Source of the DNA: Silanimonas sp021297925
GTDB lineage: Bacteria; Pseudomonadota; Gammaproteobacteria; Xanthomonadales; Xanthomonadaceae
Length of the DNA: 64,000 nucleotides
Direction of reading: 5' to 3'
NCBI GenBank assembly: GCA_027532825.1
Contig: JAPZTL010000004.1
Coordinates: 310,001 to 374,000 of the forward strand
The number at the start of each line of letters is the position of its first letter. The first letter of the stretch is position 1. The position numbers and the translations under genes were made by a program. The notes beneath the pieces were generated by a model, which saw only the letters and a list, made by a program, of their open reading frames with translations, was not told the origin of the DNA and did not search any database. This document shows positions 43,623 through 52,111 of the stretch, in pieces.

Positions 43623-44561
43623 TCAACCCCGTCCGTCCAGCCCATCGTCCGTGGCGGGGGTGGCGGCCCCGGGCCCGGCGGGTTCGCCGTCGGCGCCATC
43701 GCGGGGCAACCGGTCGGGGTCGAACAGGGGCAGGGCCGCCGCGAGTGCGGCCTCCGGCGTTGCGCCCCCGGGCCAGCGGTCCGCGCCTTGGCCCAGCGCA
43801 TCCCACGCGTCCCGGAGGACGTCGAGGGGGCGGCGCCCGTCGACCGAGGCGGCGCCTTCGCTCTTCGACAGCTTGCGGCCCGACGCATCCCGCCGGAGCG
43901 CCAGATGGACATAGGCGGGGGTTGGCAGGCCCAGCGCCCGCTGCAGGGCGATCTGCCGCGGGGTCGAGGCAAGGAGATCGGCACCGCGCACCACGTGCGT
44001 CACGCCCTGGAACGCGTCGTCGAGGACGCAGGCGAGCTGGTAGGCCCAGAACCCGTCGCCGCGCTTCAGCACCACGTCCCCAACGGACTCCCGCAAGCGC
44101 TGCTCGACGCGGCCGTGCACCCTGTCCTCGAACACGATCGGCTGGTCGTCGACGCGCAGGCGGACGCTCCGCGGCGCATGGGGCAGCGGTGGGGCGGCCA
44201 CGCAGCCGCGATGCACCCCCCCGGTGGCGGCGAGGTCGCTGCGGCTGCAGGCGCACGGGAAGGCTTTGCCCTCGCGCAGCAGCCGGTCCAGCGCTTCGGC
44301 GTAGGCCGCGTGTCGGCGGCTTTGCCAGAGCACCTCGCCATCGTGGGCCAGGCCGAGCCGGGCGAGGGTGGCGAGCTGCGCTCCGGCCGCGCCCGGCGGC
44401 TCGCGGGGCGGGTCCAGGTCCTCGACGCGGACGAGCCAGCGCCCGCCGTGGTGGCGGGCATGCAGCCAGCTGCCGAGTGCGGCCAGCACCGAACCGGCGT
44501 GCAGCGGGCCAGTGGGCGAAGGCGCGAACCGCCCGACATATGCAGGTGAAGGCGATGTCAC
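43623..44561 (-). CDS. gluQ: Glutamyl-Q tRNA(Asp) synthetase
   Basis: This truncated glutamyl-tRNA-synthetase relative attaches glutamate to queuosine at position 34 of tRNA-Asp. The 312-residue product has the HIGH-like FAPSPTGPLHAGSVLAAL, the zinc-type CACSRSDL segment with a further Cys in HRGCVA, and the KMSKS-like RKLSKSEG. The anticodon-binding domain of GltX is missing, as expected. The C-terminal 20 residues are Gly/Ala/Asp rich and low complexity. It is divergent from htpX, with 90 bases between the starts. Confidence 0.94.
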   Translation of the reverse strand: MTSPSPAYVGRFAPSPTGPLHAGSVLAALGSWLHARHHGGRWLVRVEDLDPPREPPGAAGAQLATLARLGLAHDGEVLWQSRRHAAYAEALDRLLREGKAFPCACSRSDLAATGGVHRGCVAAPPLPHAPRSVRLRVDDQPIVFEDRVHGRVEQRLRESVGDVVLKRGDGFWAYQLACVLDDAFQGVTHVVRGADLLASTPRQIALQRALGLPTPAYVHLALRRDASGRKLSKSEGAASVDGRRPLDVLRDAWDALGQGADRWPGGATPEAALAAALPLFDPDRLPRDGADGEPAGPGAATPATDDGLDGRG

Positions 44562-44589
44562 GGCGGGACGGCGGAGCGGGCATCCATCG

Positions 44590-44618
44590 CTTGAACTTTA
44601 GCGGGCTCTGCCCCACTA
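44590..44618 (+). promoter_or_regulatory. Heat-shock (sigma-32) type promoter before htpX
   Basis: CTTGAA at 44590-44595, a 15-base spacer, then CCCCACTA at 44611-44618. The sigma-32 consensus is CTTGAA, 13-17 bases, CCCCATNT, so the -35 matches fully and the -10 in most positions. The htpX ATG is 33 bases further. HtpX belongs to the heat-shock regulon in E. coli, which agrees. Confidence 0.75.
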
Positions 44619-44651
44619 ATCCGGCATCCCACCCCGGCCCGCCCTCGCCCC

Positions 44652-45560
44652 ATGAAGCGCGTCCTCCTGTTCCTCGCCACCAACCTCGCCGTGATGATCG
44701 TCTTCTCGATCGTCTGGATGCTGCTCAGCACCTTCTTCGGCTTGTCGACCTTTGCCGGCGGCAAGGTGAACTACACCGGCATGCTGGTGTTCTGCGCCAT
44801 CTTCGGTTTCGGCGGTGCGTTCGTCTCGCTGCTGATGTCGAAGTGGATGGCCAAGCGCTCCACCGGCATGCGTGTCATCGACCAGCCGCGCAACGAGATC
44901 GAGCAGTGGCTGTACTCGACGGTGAAGCGCCAGGCCGAGAAGGCCGGCATCGGCATGCCGGAAGTCGGCATCTACGAGGCGCCGGAGATCAACGCCTTCG
45001 CCACCGGTGCCTCGCGCAACAACAGCCTGGTCGCGGTGTCGACCGGCCTGCTGCGCGCCATGAGCCGCGACGAGGCTGAAGCCGTGCTCGCCCACGAAGT
45101 CAGCCATGTCGCGAACGGCGACATGGTCACGCTGACCCTGATCCAGGGCGTGGTCAACACGTTCGTGATGTTCCTGGCCCGCATCATCGGCAACATCATC
45201 GACCGCGTCGTCTTCAAGAACGAGGAAGGCCCGGGCATCGGCTACTTCCTCACCGTGATCGTCCTCGAGATCGTGTTCGGCATCCTCGCGTCGACCATCG
45301 TCATGGCCTTCTCGCGCTGGCGTGAGTTCCGCGCCGACGCCGGCGGTGCCGACCTGGCCGGCCGCGAGAAGATGATCGCCGCGCTCGAGCGCCTCGCCTA
45401 CAGCTACGGCCAGAGCACGCTGCCTTCGGAGGTGCGTGCGTTCGGCATCTCCGGCGGCGTGGCCGGCGGCTTCAGGAAGCTGTTCATGAGCCACCCGCCG
45501 CTGGCCGAGCGCATCCAGGCGCTGCGCGAGATGCGCCAGGGCATGCCGGTGATCCGCTGA
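44652..45560 (+). CDS. htpX: Membrane zinc protease HtpX
   Basis: HtpX is an inner-membrane M48 metalloprotease that degrades misfolded membrane proteins together with FtsH. The 302-residue product has two N-terminal membrane helices (about residues 4-27 and 35-57), the zinc motif HEVSH at 148-152 and two further hydrophobic segments (about 160-180 and 195-215). The downstream SRWREFRADAGGADLAG supplies the third ligand Glu. The C-terminal FMSHPPLAERIQALRE is typical. A sigma-32-like promoter precedes it. Confidence 0.97.
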   Translation: MKRVLLFLATNLAVMIVFSIVWMLLSTFFGLSTFAGGKVNYTGMLVFCAIFGFGGAFVSLLMSKWMAKRSTGMRVIDQPRNEIEQWLYSTVKRQAEKAGIGMPEVGIYEAPEINAFATGASRNNSLVAVSTGLLRAMSRDEAEAVLAHEVSHVANGDMVTLTLIQGVVNTFVMFLARIIGNIIDRVVFKNEEGPGIGYFLTVIVLEIVFGILASTIVMAFSRWREFRADAGGADLAGREKMIAALERLAYSYGQSTLPSEVRAFGISGGVAGGFRKLFMSHPPLAERIQALREMRQGMPVIR

Positions 45561-45587
45561 GCCCCGGCGTCAGACGGAGGCTTCCGA

Positions 45588-45620
45588 GGAGGCCGGGCCG
45601 ATGCCCGGCCTCCGCGTTTC
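45588..45620 (+). terminator. Terminator hairpin after htpX
   Basis: A perfect 11-bp stem (45588-45598 with 45603-45613) with a CGAT loop follows the htpX stop by 27 bases; only a short T stretch (GCGTTTCC) follows. It covers an ATG at 45601, which argues against that ATG as the selO start. Confidence 0.7.
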
Positions 45621-45648
45621 CGCCCGATTCCGGTCCGAGCCGATCGCC

Positions 45649-47190
45649 ATGATCGTCCATCCGCCGTCCGTCGCCGACGCCTTGCCGGGCGACCCGGTCG
45701 TACGCCCCGGCGTACGCGCCGTCGAGGGGGCCTGGGCGTCGGCCCCGACCACGCCCGTGGCGGAGCCGCGGACGCTGGCGGTGTCGGCATCGCTGGCCCG
45801 CGAACTGGGCCTCGACCCGGAGGCGATCGCCGCCGCGCCCGACGTGTTCGCGGGCAACCGCCTTGCCCCGGGCATGCGGCCCGTCGCGACCAACTACGGC
45901 GGCCACCAGTTCGGCCACTGGGCGGGCCAGTTGGGCGACGGTCGCGCGATCCTGCTCGGCGAGGTCGAGGCGCCCGATGGACGCCGCCACGAACTTCAGC
46001 TCAAGGGGGCCGGCCCCACGCCCTTCTCCCGCCATGCGGACGGCCGTGCGGTGCTGCGCTCGTCGCTGCGGGAGTTCGTGGTGTCGGAGGCGATGCACGC
46101 GCTGGGGGTGCCCACGACGCGGGCCCTCACGCTGGTCGCCACCGGGGAAACGGTCGTGCGCGACCTCCTGTATTCGGGCGACCCGCGCCCCGAGCCCGGC
46201 GCCGTAGTGTGCCGGGGCGCGCCCTCGTTCATGCGCTTCGGGCATTTCGAACTGCCCGCTGCCCGCGGCGACCAGGACCTGCTGCGCCGCTTCGTCGATC
46301 ATGCGGTACATGCGCATTTTCCGCAGTTCGCCGGTCCGGACGCGGCGGCCGACCTGTTCGCCGAAGTCGCACGGCGGACCGGCGTGATGGCCGCGCACTG
46401 GATGCGCGTCGGCTTCGTCCACGGTGTCATGAACACCGACAACATGAGCCTTCTGGGGCTCACCATCGACTACGGCCCGTTCGGCTGGATCGAGGCGTTC
46501 GATCCGCATTGGACGCCGAACACGACCGATGCCCAGCACCGGCGCTACCGGTTCGGTGCGCAGCCGCAGGTCGCCCATTGGAACCTGTCCGCCCTGGCGT
46601 CGGCCCTCGCGCCTCTCATCGGCGAGGACACGTCCCCCTTGCAGGCCGGCATGGCCGCCTACGTCGAGGCCTTCCAGCAGGCGCAGGCGAGGATGGGGGC
46701 CGACAAGCTGGGCCTCGAGGCCTGGCACGAGGGGGACCTCGGCCTTCTGCAGGACCTGTATCGGTGGATGCAGGCGGCGTCGATCGACATGACGCTGTTC
46801 TTCAGGCGCCTCGCCGCGCTCGATCCCGCGCAGGCGAGTCCCGCGGACGTCGAGGGCCTCGGCTACGACCCCGTCCGGTTCACGCGCGAGGCGCCCGCCT
46901 TCGCGGCGTGGCTGGAGCGCTATGCCGATCGACTGGCTTTCGACCCGCAGCCGCCCGCGGCCCGGCGCGCGCGCATGGACGACGCGAACCCGCTCTACGT
47001 CCCCCGGAACTGGCTGCTCCAGCAGGCCATCGACGCGGCCGAGCAGGGCGATCTCGCCGAACTTCAGGCCCTGATGGCGGTCCTCAAGCGGCCCTACGAG
47101 GAACAGCCGGGGGCCTCGCGCTTCGCTGCGCTCCGGCCGGCCTGGGCGCTCGACCGACCGGGCTGTTCGGCCTTGAGTTGCAGCTCCTGA
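45649..47190 (+). CDS. selO: Protein adenylyltransferase SelO (YdiU family)
   Basis: SelO is a pseudokinase-fold enzyme that transfers AMP to protein hydroxyl groups and takes part in redox stress responses. The 513-residue product has the family motifs NYGGHQFGHWAGQLGDGRA (about residues 81-99), LQLKGAGPTPFSRHADGRA, SSLREFVVSEAM and HGVMNTDNMS, IDYGPFGWIEAFDP near the active site. It ends CSALSCSS, where Cys occupies the position that is selenocysteine in eukaryotes. I chose ATG 45649; an in-frame ATG at 45601 falls inside the htpX terminator. Confidence 0.93.
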   Translation: MIVHPPSVADALPGDPVVRPGVRAVEGAWASAPTTPVAEPRTLAVSASLARELGLDPEAIAAAPDVFAGNRLAPGMRPVATNYGGHQFGHWAGQLGDGRAILLGEVEAPDGRRHELQLKGAGPTPFSRHADGRAVLRSSLREFVVSEAMHALGVPTTRALTLVATGETVVRDLLYSGDPRPEPGAVVCRGAPSFMRFGHFELPAARGDQDLLRRFVDHAVHAHFPQFAGPDAAADLFAEVARRTGVMAAHWMRVGFVHGVMNTDNMSLLGLTIDYGPFGWIEAFDPHWTPNTTDAQHRRYRFGAQPQVAHWNLSALASALAPLIGEDTSPLQAGMAAYVEAFQQAQARMGADKLGLEAWHEGDLGLLQDLYRWMQAASIDMTLFFRRLAALDPAQASPADVEGLGYDPVRFTREAPAFAAWLERYADRLAFDPQPPAARRARMDDANPLYVPRNWLLQQAIDAAEQGDLAELQALMAVLKRPYEEQPGASRFAALRPAWALDRPGCSALSCSS

Positions 47191-47266
47191 GTCGCCCTTT
47201 CACGCCGGATGTCACGGTCCCGGCATGCCGACGGGCGAACGCGGCGTCGATTCATCCCGGCCGGCC

Positions 47267-47272
47267 TACACT
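47267..47272 (+). promoter_or_regulatory. -10-like box TACACT before the acyltransferase gene
   Basis: TACACT lies 30 bases before the ATG at 47303, allowing a leader of about 24 bases. This supports ATG 47303 over the upstream in-frame start at 47225. A -35 box is not evident. Confidence 0.4.
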
Positions 47273-47302
47273 GCACCGGTGTCCTCCATTCCGTCGCCCG
47301 CC

Positions 47303-48196
47303 ATGGGACCGAATCCACTGAACTGGCTCCGCGCCGCCTCCGCCGGGGCCCTCGTCGCCACCAACACGCTGGTCCATGCCATGCCCATCGTCGCGCTTGC
47401 GATGGCCAAGGCCGTGCTGCCGTTCCGCAGCGCGCGCGCGGCGATGTCGCGCTGGATGCCGGCCTTCGGCGAAAGCTGGATCGCGGTGAACAGCTGGGCC
47501 ATGGCGCGCTTCACGACCACGCGCTGGACGATCACCGGCGATGCCGCGCTGAGCCATGCGCGCCGCTACCTCGTGCTCAGCAACCACCAGAGCTGGGTTG
47601 ACATCCCGGTGCTGCAGAAGGTGCTGAACCGCCGCATCCCGTTCCAGCGCTTCTTCCTCAAGGACTCGCTGAAGTGGGTGCCCGTGCTCGGGCTGGCTTG
47701 GTGGGCGCTGGACTTCCCTTTCATGAAGCGCGCCAGCAAGTCGCAGATCCAGAAGAATCCAGCCTTGGCCCGCCGCGACATCGAGACCGCGCGCCGGGCC
47801 TGCGCGAAGTTCCGCGAGATCCCGGTGTCGGTGATGAACTTCGTCGAGGGCACGCGCGTCAACGCGAAGAAGCTCGCGGACAGCGGCTATCGGCACCTGC
47901 TCAAGCCGAAGTCGGGTGGCGTGGCGCAGGTGTTCAACTCGATGGGCGAGATGCTCGACGGCATCGTCGACGTCACCATCGTCTATCCGCAGGGCCGCCC
48001 GACCATCATCGACCTGTTCATGGGAAAGGTCCGGGAGATCCGCGTCGACCTGCGGCTGCGCGCCGTGCCGTCGGACCTCGTCGGCGGCGACTACGAGAAC
48101 GACCGTGCCTACCGGGCCCGGTTCCAGCAGTGGCTCAACGGCGTCTGGGCCGAGAAGGACGCGCGCATCGACGAGCTGCTCGCACAGCCGGCCTGA
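47303..48196 (+). CDS. PlsC-type acyltransferase (YihG-like)
   Basis: A 297-residue membrane-associated acyltransferase. The catalytic HX4D box is SNHQSWVDI, the acceptor-binding FFLKDSLKWVPVLG follows, and the third motif is NFVEGTR. A hydrophobic N-terminus (about residues 10-40) anchors it. This arrangement matches YihG-type 1-acylglycerol-3-phosphate acyltransferases, which place the second acyl chain of phosphatidic acid. The start could be further upstream (47225), but ATG 47303 fits the promoter box and the family length. Confidence 0.87.
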   Translation: MGPNPLNWLRAASAGALVATNTLVHAMPIVALAMAKAVLPFRSARAAMSRWMPAFGESWIAVNSWAMARFTTTRWTITGDAALSHARRYLVLSNHQSWVDIPVLQKVLNRRIPFQRFFLKDSLKWVPVLGLAWWALDFPFMKRASKSQIQKNPALARRDIETARRACAKFREIPVSVMNFVEGTRVNAKKLADSGYRHLLKPKSGGVAQVFNSMGEMLDGIVDVTIVYPQGRPTIIDLFMGKVREIRVDLRLRAVPSDLVGGDYENDRAYRARFQQWLNGVWAEKDARIDELLAQPA

Positions 48197-48234
48197 GTCC
48201 GCGCTCGCAGAACCCGGTCCAAGGGACTGGATGG

Positions 48235-48263
48235 AAAAAGGCCCGGCGATTCCGGGCCTTTCA
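48235..48263. terminator. Bidirectional terminator between the acyltransferase and S9 peptidase genes
   Basis: A perfect 10-bp stem (AAAGGCCCGG with CCGGGCCTTT) and 5-base loop lies between two convergent genes. The A-rich left flank gives a T run on the minus strand; the plus side has fewer T. Confidence 0.8.
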
Positions 48264-48286
48264 TGTTTCCGGGCCCACTTGCCTGC

Positions 48287-50392
48287 TTAGTTCGCCGGTG
48301 CGGCCTCCCAGCGGTCCAGCCAGCTTTCCAGCTCGCGGTAGAAGGTGCGGCTGTTCTCGCCCTTCAGGATCCAGTGGTTCTCGTCCGGGAAGACCAGCAG
48401 CCGGCTCTCGACCTGCTGGCGCTGCAGCAGCGACCAGTACTCGATGACGTTGTTGACCGGGACGCGGTAGTCCAACTCGCCGATCGTCACCAGCACCGGC
48501 GTCTTGAAGTTCGCCGCCTTCAGCATCGGGTTCTGCGTCACCCACACGCCGCCGCGCTCCCACACCGGGCCGCCCGCGTTCTGCTCGCGCCCGTAGATGG
48601 TGTCGGAGGTGCCCCACTGCGCTTCCGAGTTCACGAGCCCGGCGTGGCTGACGAGGCAGCGGTAGCGCGTCGTCGTGCCCTGCAGCCAGTTGGCGAGGTG
48701 GCCGCCGTAGCTGGCGCCGCCGGCGCACTGGCGGGTGCCATCGATGAATCCGAAGCGCTCGATGGCGACGTCCACGGCCTGGTTGATCTCGTTGGCCGGG
48801 CCCTCGAACGGATCGCCCTGGATGCCCTGCGCGAAGGCTTCGCCGAAGCCGGTCGAACCGGTGTAGTTCGTCAGCAGCACGACGCGGTCCGTGCCGGCGA
48901 CCAGGTGATAGTTCCAGCGGGTGAAGAAGGTGTCGCGCCACATGATGTGCGGGCCGCCGTGGATCAGCACGAACACCGGGTAGCGCTTCGCCGGATCGAA
49001 GCCGGCGGGCTTCACCAGCATGTTGTGGATCCGCGCGCCGCGCGTGCTGTCGAACCAGTAGTGCTCGACCGGCGCGAGGTCGAGCTCGGCCGCCTTGGCG
49101 CTGTTGAAGGCGCTCAGCGGCCGGTGGCCGCTGCGGGGGTTGATGCGCACCACCTCGGGCGGGTTCGTCGCGCTGTCGAAGTTCGCGACCAGCACGCCGC
49201 GGGCGGCATCGGCCACCTGCAGGCCGGTGTAGACGCCGCGGTCCATGTCGAACGCGCGTCGCGCTTGCGTGTCGCCGATGCGTGCGGTGAAGAGCGTCTC
49301 GTGGCCGTCTTCTTCCGCCGTCATCCACAGCGTGCGGCTGTCGGCGTCGATGCCGAAGCTCGACACCGCGAGGTCCTTCGGCAGGCCCACCGTGGCGCCC
49401 GCCGTCATCGCCGGCCAGGCGAAGGTGGCCAGCCGCGTGCTGTTGTAGACGCGATCCGTGCGCGGCGTGAACTGCGCGACCAGGTGGCGCCCGTCGGCGC
49501 TGAACTGCGGCCGGCCGTAGCTGTCCTGCGCCTCGAGCGAGCCGGTGCCGGTCAGGCGCTTCGCCTCGCCGCCCGTGGCCGGCACGCGGTAGAGGTCGGT
49601 GTGCACGTTGGCGAAGGCCGCACGGTGGCGGTTCACGGTGGCCGAGAACACGACGGCCTCGCCGTCCGGGGTCCACGTGGCGTCGATCTCCTCGCCGGTC
49701 TCGCTGAAGCGGCCGCCGAAGCCCGGCTGCTTCACCAGCTCGGAGCCGGCGAGCAGGTCCTTGGCTTCTCCACCGGCGACCGGCACGACGAACAGCCGCT
49801 GCTGGCGGTCGTCGAGCCAGCGGTCCCAGTTGCGGATCGGGAACCCGGTGTAGACGCGCACGTTGTCCTTGCGGGCCTTGCGCTCGGCGGCGATGCGCAC
49901 GTTGTCGGCGTCGTTCATCGTGCCGGGAAACACCGTGCTGACGAACAGCAGCGTCGAGCCATCCGGCGAGAACTGCGGCGTGCGCGCGCCGGTCGAGATC
50001 GATGTGACGCGACGCGGCTCGCCGCCCTGCTCCAGGTCCAGCACGTAGACCTGCGGCGCGGTGTCGCCCTCGCGCTGGACGGTGAAGGCGAGCTGCGCGC
50101 CGTCGGGGCTGAACACCGGGCCCGCTTCCGCCGCCTTGCTGAAAGTCAGCTGGCGCGGCGTGCCCGTGCCGTCGGTGGGCAGCAGCCAGAGGTCGGCGCT
50201 CTGCTGTGTCGGGTCGTAGGCCGGCTGCGTCACGACCACCGCGGCCCGGGTGCCGTCGTGCGACAGCGCCGGCGGCGACAGCCGGGCGAAGGTCCAGAGG
50301 TCCTCATGGGTGATCGGCCGCCCAGCGGCGAGGGCCGCGGGCAGGGTCGCCAGCGCGAGCGCGGCGGCAAGGGCGGGGCGGAACAGTCGCAT
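48287..50392 (-). CDS. Secreted S9-family prolyl oligopeptidase / dipeptidyl aminopeptidase
   Basis: A 701-residue serine peptidase with a signal peptide (MRLFRPALAAALALATLPAALA). Residues 30-420 form a WD-like beta propeller with repeated SPDG and TWTPDGEAVVFS strands. The C-terminal alpha/beta hydrolase domain has the triad Ser561 (GGASYGGH), Asp641 (GELDYRVP) and His673 (DENHW). VLIHGGPHIMWRD supplies the oxyanion region. It should cleave peptides in the periplasm or outside, probably after or near proline. The preceding 150 bases to rluF contain no other gene. Confidence 0.94.
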   Translation of the reverse strand: MRLFRPALAAALALATLPAALAAGRPITHEDLWTFARLSPPALSHDGTRAAVVVTQPAYDPTQQSADLWLLPTDGTGTPRQLTFSKAAEAGPVFSPDGAQLAFTVQREGDTAPQVYVLDLEQGGEPRRVTSISTGARTPQFSPDGSTLLFVSTVFPGTMNDADNVRIAAERKARKDNVRVYTGFPIRNWDRWLDDRQQRLFVVPVAGGEAKDLLAGSELVKQPGFGGRFSETGEEIDATWTPDGEAVVFSATVNRHRAAFANVHTDLYRVPATGGEAKRLTGTGSLEAQDSYGRPQFSADGRHLVAQFTPRTDRVYNSTRLATFAWPAMTAGATVGLPKDLAVSSFGIDADSRTLWMTAEEDGHETLFTARIGDTQARRAFDMDRGVYTGLQVADAARGVLVANFDSATNPPEVVRINPRSGHRPLSAFNSAKAAELDLAPVEHYWFDSTRGARIHNMLVKPAGFDPAKRYPVFVLIHGGPHIMWRDTFFTRWNYHLVAGTDRVVLLTNYTGSTGFGEAFAQGIQGDPFEGPANEINQAVDVAIERFGFIDGTRQCAGGASYGGHLANWLQGTTTRYRCLVSHAGLVNSEAQWGTSDTIYGREQNAGGPVWERGGVWVTQNPMLKAANFKTPVLVTIGELDYRVPVNNVIEYWSLLQRQQVESRLLVFPDENHWILKGENSRTFYRELESWLDRWEAAPAN

Positions 50393-50542
50393 GCGGGGTC
50401 CCGGTGGGTGGAGGGCCCGTGAGCATCGCCGAAACGCCAGGGGCGGCGCATCCATGCCGGGTGAACCCGGTGGCCGTTCCGGTTCAGGCGCGGTGCCGCC
50501 GCGCGGCGTATCCTGCGCGCCCTTCCCCTTCGGCACGCAGCG

Positions 50543-51262
50543 ATGCGCCTGAACAAGTACCTCTCCGAGGCGGGCTACTGCTCGCGCCGCGAAGCCGACC
50601 GCCTGATCGGCGAGGGTCGCGTCACCGTCAACGGCATCCGCGCCCGCGTCGGCGCCGAACTGGGCGAGGGCGACAGGGTCGCCGTCGACGGCCAGACCGT
50701 CGCGCAGCGCGCCGCCGGCGCGCCCAACAAGCGTCGCCACGTCTACATCGCCTACCACAAGCCCGTCGGCATCACCTGTACGACCGAGGCCGACGTGGCG
50801 GGCAACATCGTCGAGGCCATCGGCCACGAGCAGCGCATCTTCCCGATCGGCCGCCTCGACAAGGACAGCGAAGGCCTGATCCTGCTGACCAGCAACGGCG
50901 ACATCGTCAACGAGATCCTGCGCGCCGAGAACAGCAAGGAGAAGGAGTACCTCGTCGGCGTCAACAAGGACGTGACTGAGGCCTTCCTGCGTGGCATGGC
51001 GCGTGGTGGCATCCCCATGCACGGGCAGGTGACCCTGCCGTGCAAGGTGTCGAAGATCGGCCCGGTCGGCTTCCGCATCGTGCTGACGCAGGGCCTGAAC
51101 CGGCAGATCCGCCTGATGTGCACGCACTTCGGTTACCGGGTGAAACGCCTGTTCCGAAGCCGCATCGTCAACATCCAGATCGGCCACCTGAAGCCCGGCC
51201 AGTGGCGCAACCTCACCGACGCCGAACTGCGCGGCTTGCTGCCGAACCGCACGGAGTGGTGA
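50543..51262 (+). CDS. rluF: 23S rRNA pseudouridine(2604) synthase
   Basis: RluF isomerises U2604 of 23S rRNA (and in E. coli U35 of tRNA-Tyr). The 239-residue product has an N-terminal S4 RNA-binding domain (RLNKYLSEAGYCSRREADRL) and the catalytic Asp in IGRLDKDSEGLILLT. TQGLNRQIRLMCTHFGYRV is the RluF-type motif, as distinct from the longer RluB/RsuA versions. There is no long basic C-terminal tail. It is followed by its own terminator. Confidence 0.94.
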   Translation: MRLNKYLSEAGYCSRREADRLIGEGRVTVNGIRARVGAELGEGDRVAVDGQTVAQRAAGAPNKRRHVYIAYHKPVGITCTTEADVAGNIVEAIGHEQRIFPIGRLDKDSEGLILLTSNGDIVNEILRAENSKEKEYLVGVNKDVTEAFLRGMARGGIPMHGQVTLPCKVSKIGPVGFRIVLTQGLNRQIRLMCTHFGYRVKRLFRSRIVNIQIGHLKPGQWRNLTDAELRGLLPNRTEW

Positions 51263-51299
51263 ACCGGTCGCGGCCTTCGCCGTGATCCCGGCAACGACG

Positions 51300-51330
51300 A
51301 ACGGCGGCCCGAGGGCCGCCGTTTGCGTTT
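51300..51330 (+). terminator. Terminator after rluF
   Basis: A 10-bp stem (51300-51309 with 51314-51323) and 4-base loop, followed by TGCGTTT, lies 38 bases after the rluF stop and before the convergent MerT-like gene. Confidence 0.75.
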
Positions 51331-51345
51331 CCCTTCAGGCCTCGA

Positions 51346-51771
51346 TCAGCCCAGCGCCGGCAGCACGAAGGCGAACACCGCGCCGGTGATCGTGGCGAGC
51401 ACCGAGAACCCGTAGAGCCCGTTCGACCAGCGACGCAGCCGTGCGCAGGCCCGGGCCAAGGCCGGGTCGGCGGGGCAGGGCGCCGAGCGTGCCCGGCACA
51501 GCAACGCGCCCGCGACGGCCAGTGCGACGGCCGCGACGCCGAACACCAGGCCCTTGCGCTCGGAGAGCCAGATCAGCTGCGGCACGGCCGTGACCAGCCC
51601 GGCGAGGGTCGCCCCTGCGCCGAGGCTCACCATCACCGCGGGCAGCACGCAGCAGACCAGCGTGCCCGAGCTGGCGATCAGGGCGCCGAAGGCACCCCAA
51701 AGGCTCTGCTGGCCGGGGGCCAGCATTGCACGCAGGACGCTCGCGTCATCGCGGCCCGCGGGCTCAGTCAC
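51346..51771 (-). CDS. MerT-like inner-membrane metal transport protein
   Basis: A 141-residue membrane protein with three or four hydrophobic segments. The first contains adjacent cysteines, SSGTLVCCVLPAVMVSLGAG, as in MerT, where the pair receives Hg(II) from MerP. A second Cys region is CRARSAPCPADPALARAC between later helices. The start is GTG 51771, overlapping the MerP-like stop by eight bases. MerA and MerR are absent, so the metal may be other than mercury. Assignment rests on helix pattern plus partner gene. Confidence 0.75.
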   Translation of the reverse strand: MTEPAGRDDASVLRAMLAPGQQSLWGAFGALIASSGTLVCCVLPAVMVSLGAGATLAGLVTAVPQLIWLSERKGLVFGVAAVALAVAGALLCRARSAPCPADPALARACARLRRWSNGLYGFSVLATITGAVFAFVLPALG

Positions 51772-52096
51772 CCGCGACCTCGGCCTTGATCTGCGCCACC
51801 GTCGCATCGGTGCGCTGCAGCCCGACGACCGTGTAGCCCGCGTCGGTCAGCAGCTTCTTCGCGACGTCGTCGGGAATGTCCTGGCCGTCCTTGAGCTCGA
51901 CGGCCACGAGGCGGTCCTCCAGGCTGACGAATACCTCGCCGGCAGCGGACTGCTTCCTGAACGCGGCGGTGATGCCGTTGGCGCAGAACGCGCAGACGAG
52001 GCCATTGACCTGCATCCGGAGGCTGCGGGCTTCGGCGGCGGATGCGAAGGCGAGGGCGGCCAGCAGGCCGATCGAAAAGAGCTTGGTCGGTTTCAT
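51764..52096 (-). CDS. Periplasmic heavy-metal-associated (MerP-like) protein
   Basis: A 110-residue protein with a signal peptide (MKPTKLFSIGLLAALAFASAA) and one HMA fold. The metal site is GLVCAFCANGI, a C-x-x-C with aromatic spacing instead of the usual M-T-C-x-x-C. The helix AAFRKQSAAGEVFVSLEDRLVAV in part and the final strand follow the ferredoxin-like order. It would bind a soft metal ion and pass it to the overlapping MerT-like protein. The C-terminal extension after residue 95 is short and charged. Confidence 0.83.
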   Translation of the reverse strand: MKPTKLFSIGLLAALAFASAAEARSLRMQVNGLVCAFCANGITAAFRKQSAAGEVFVSLEDRLVAVELKDGQDIPDDVAKKLLTDAGYTVVGLQRTDATVAQIKAEVAGD

Positions 52097-52111
52097 GGCG
52101 TTACTCCGGGG

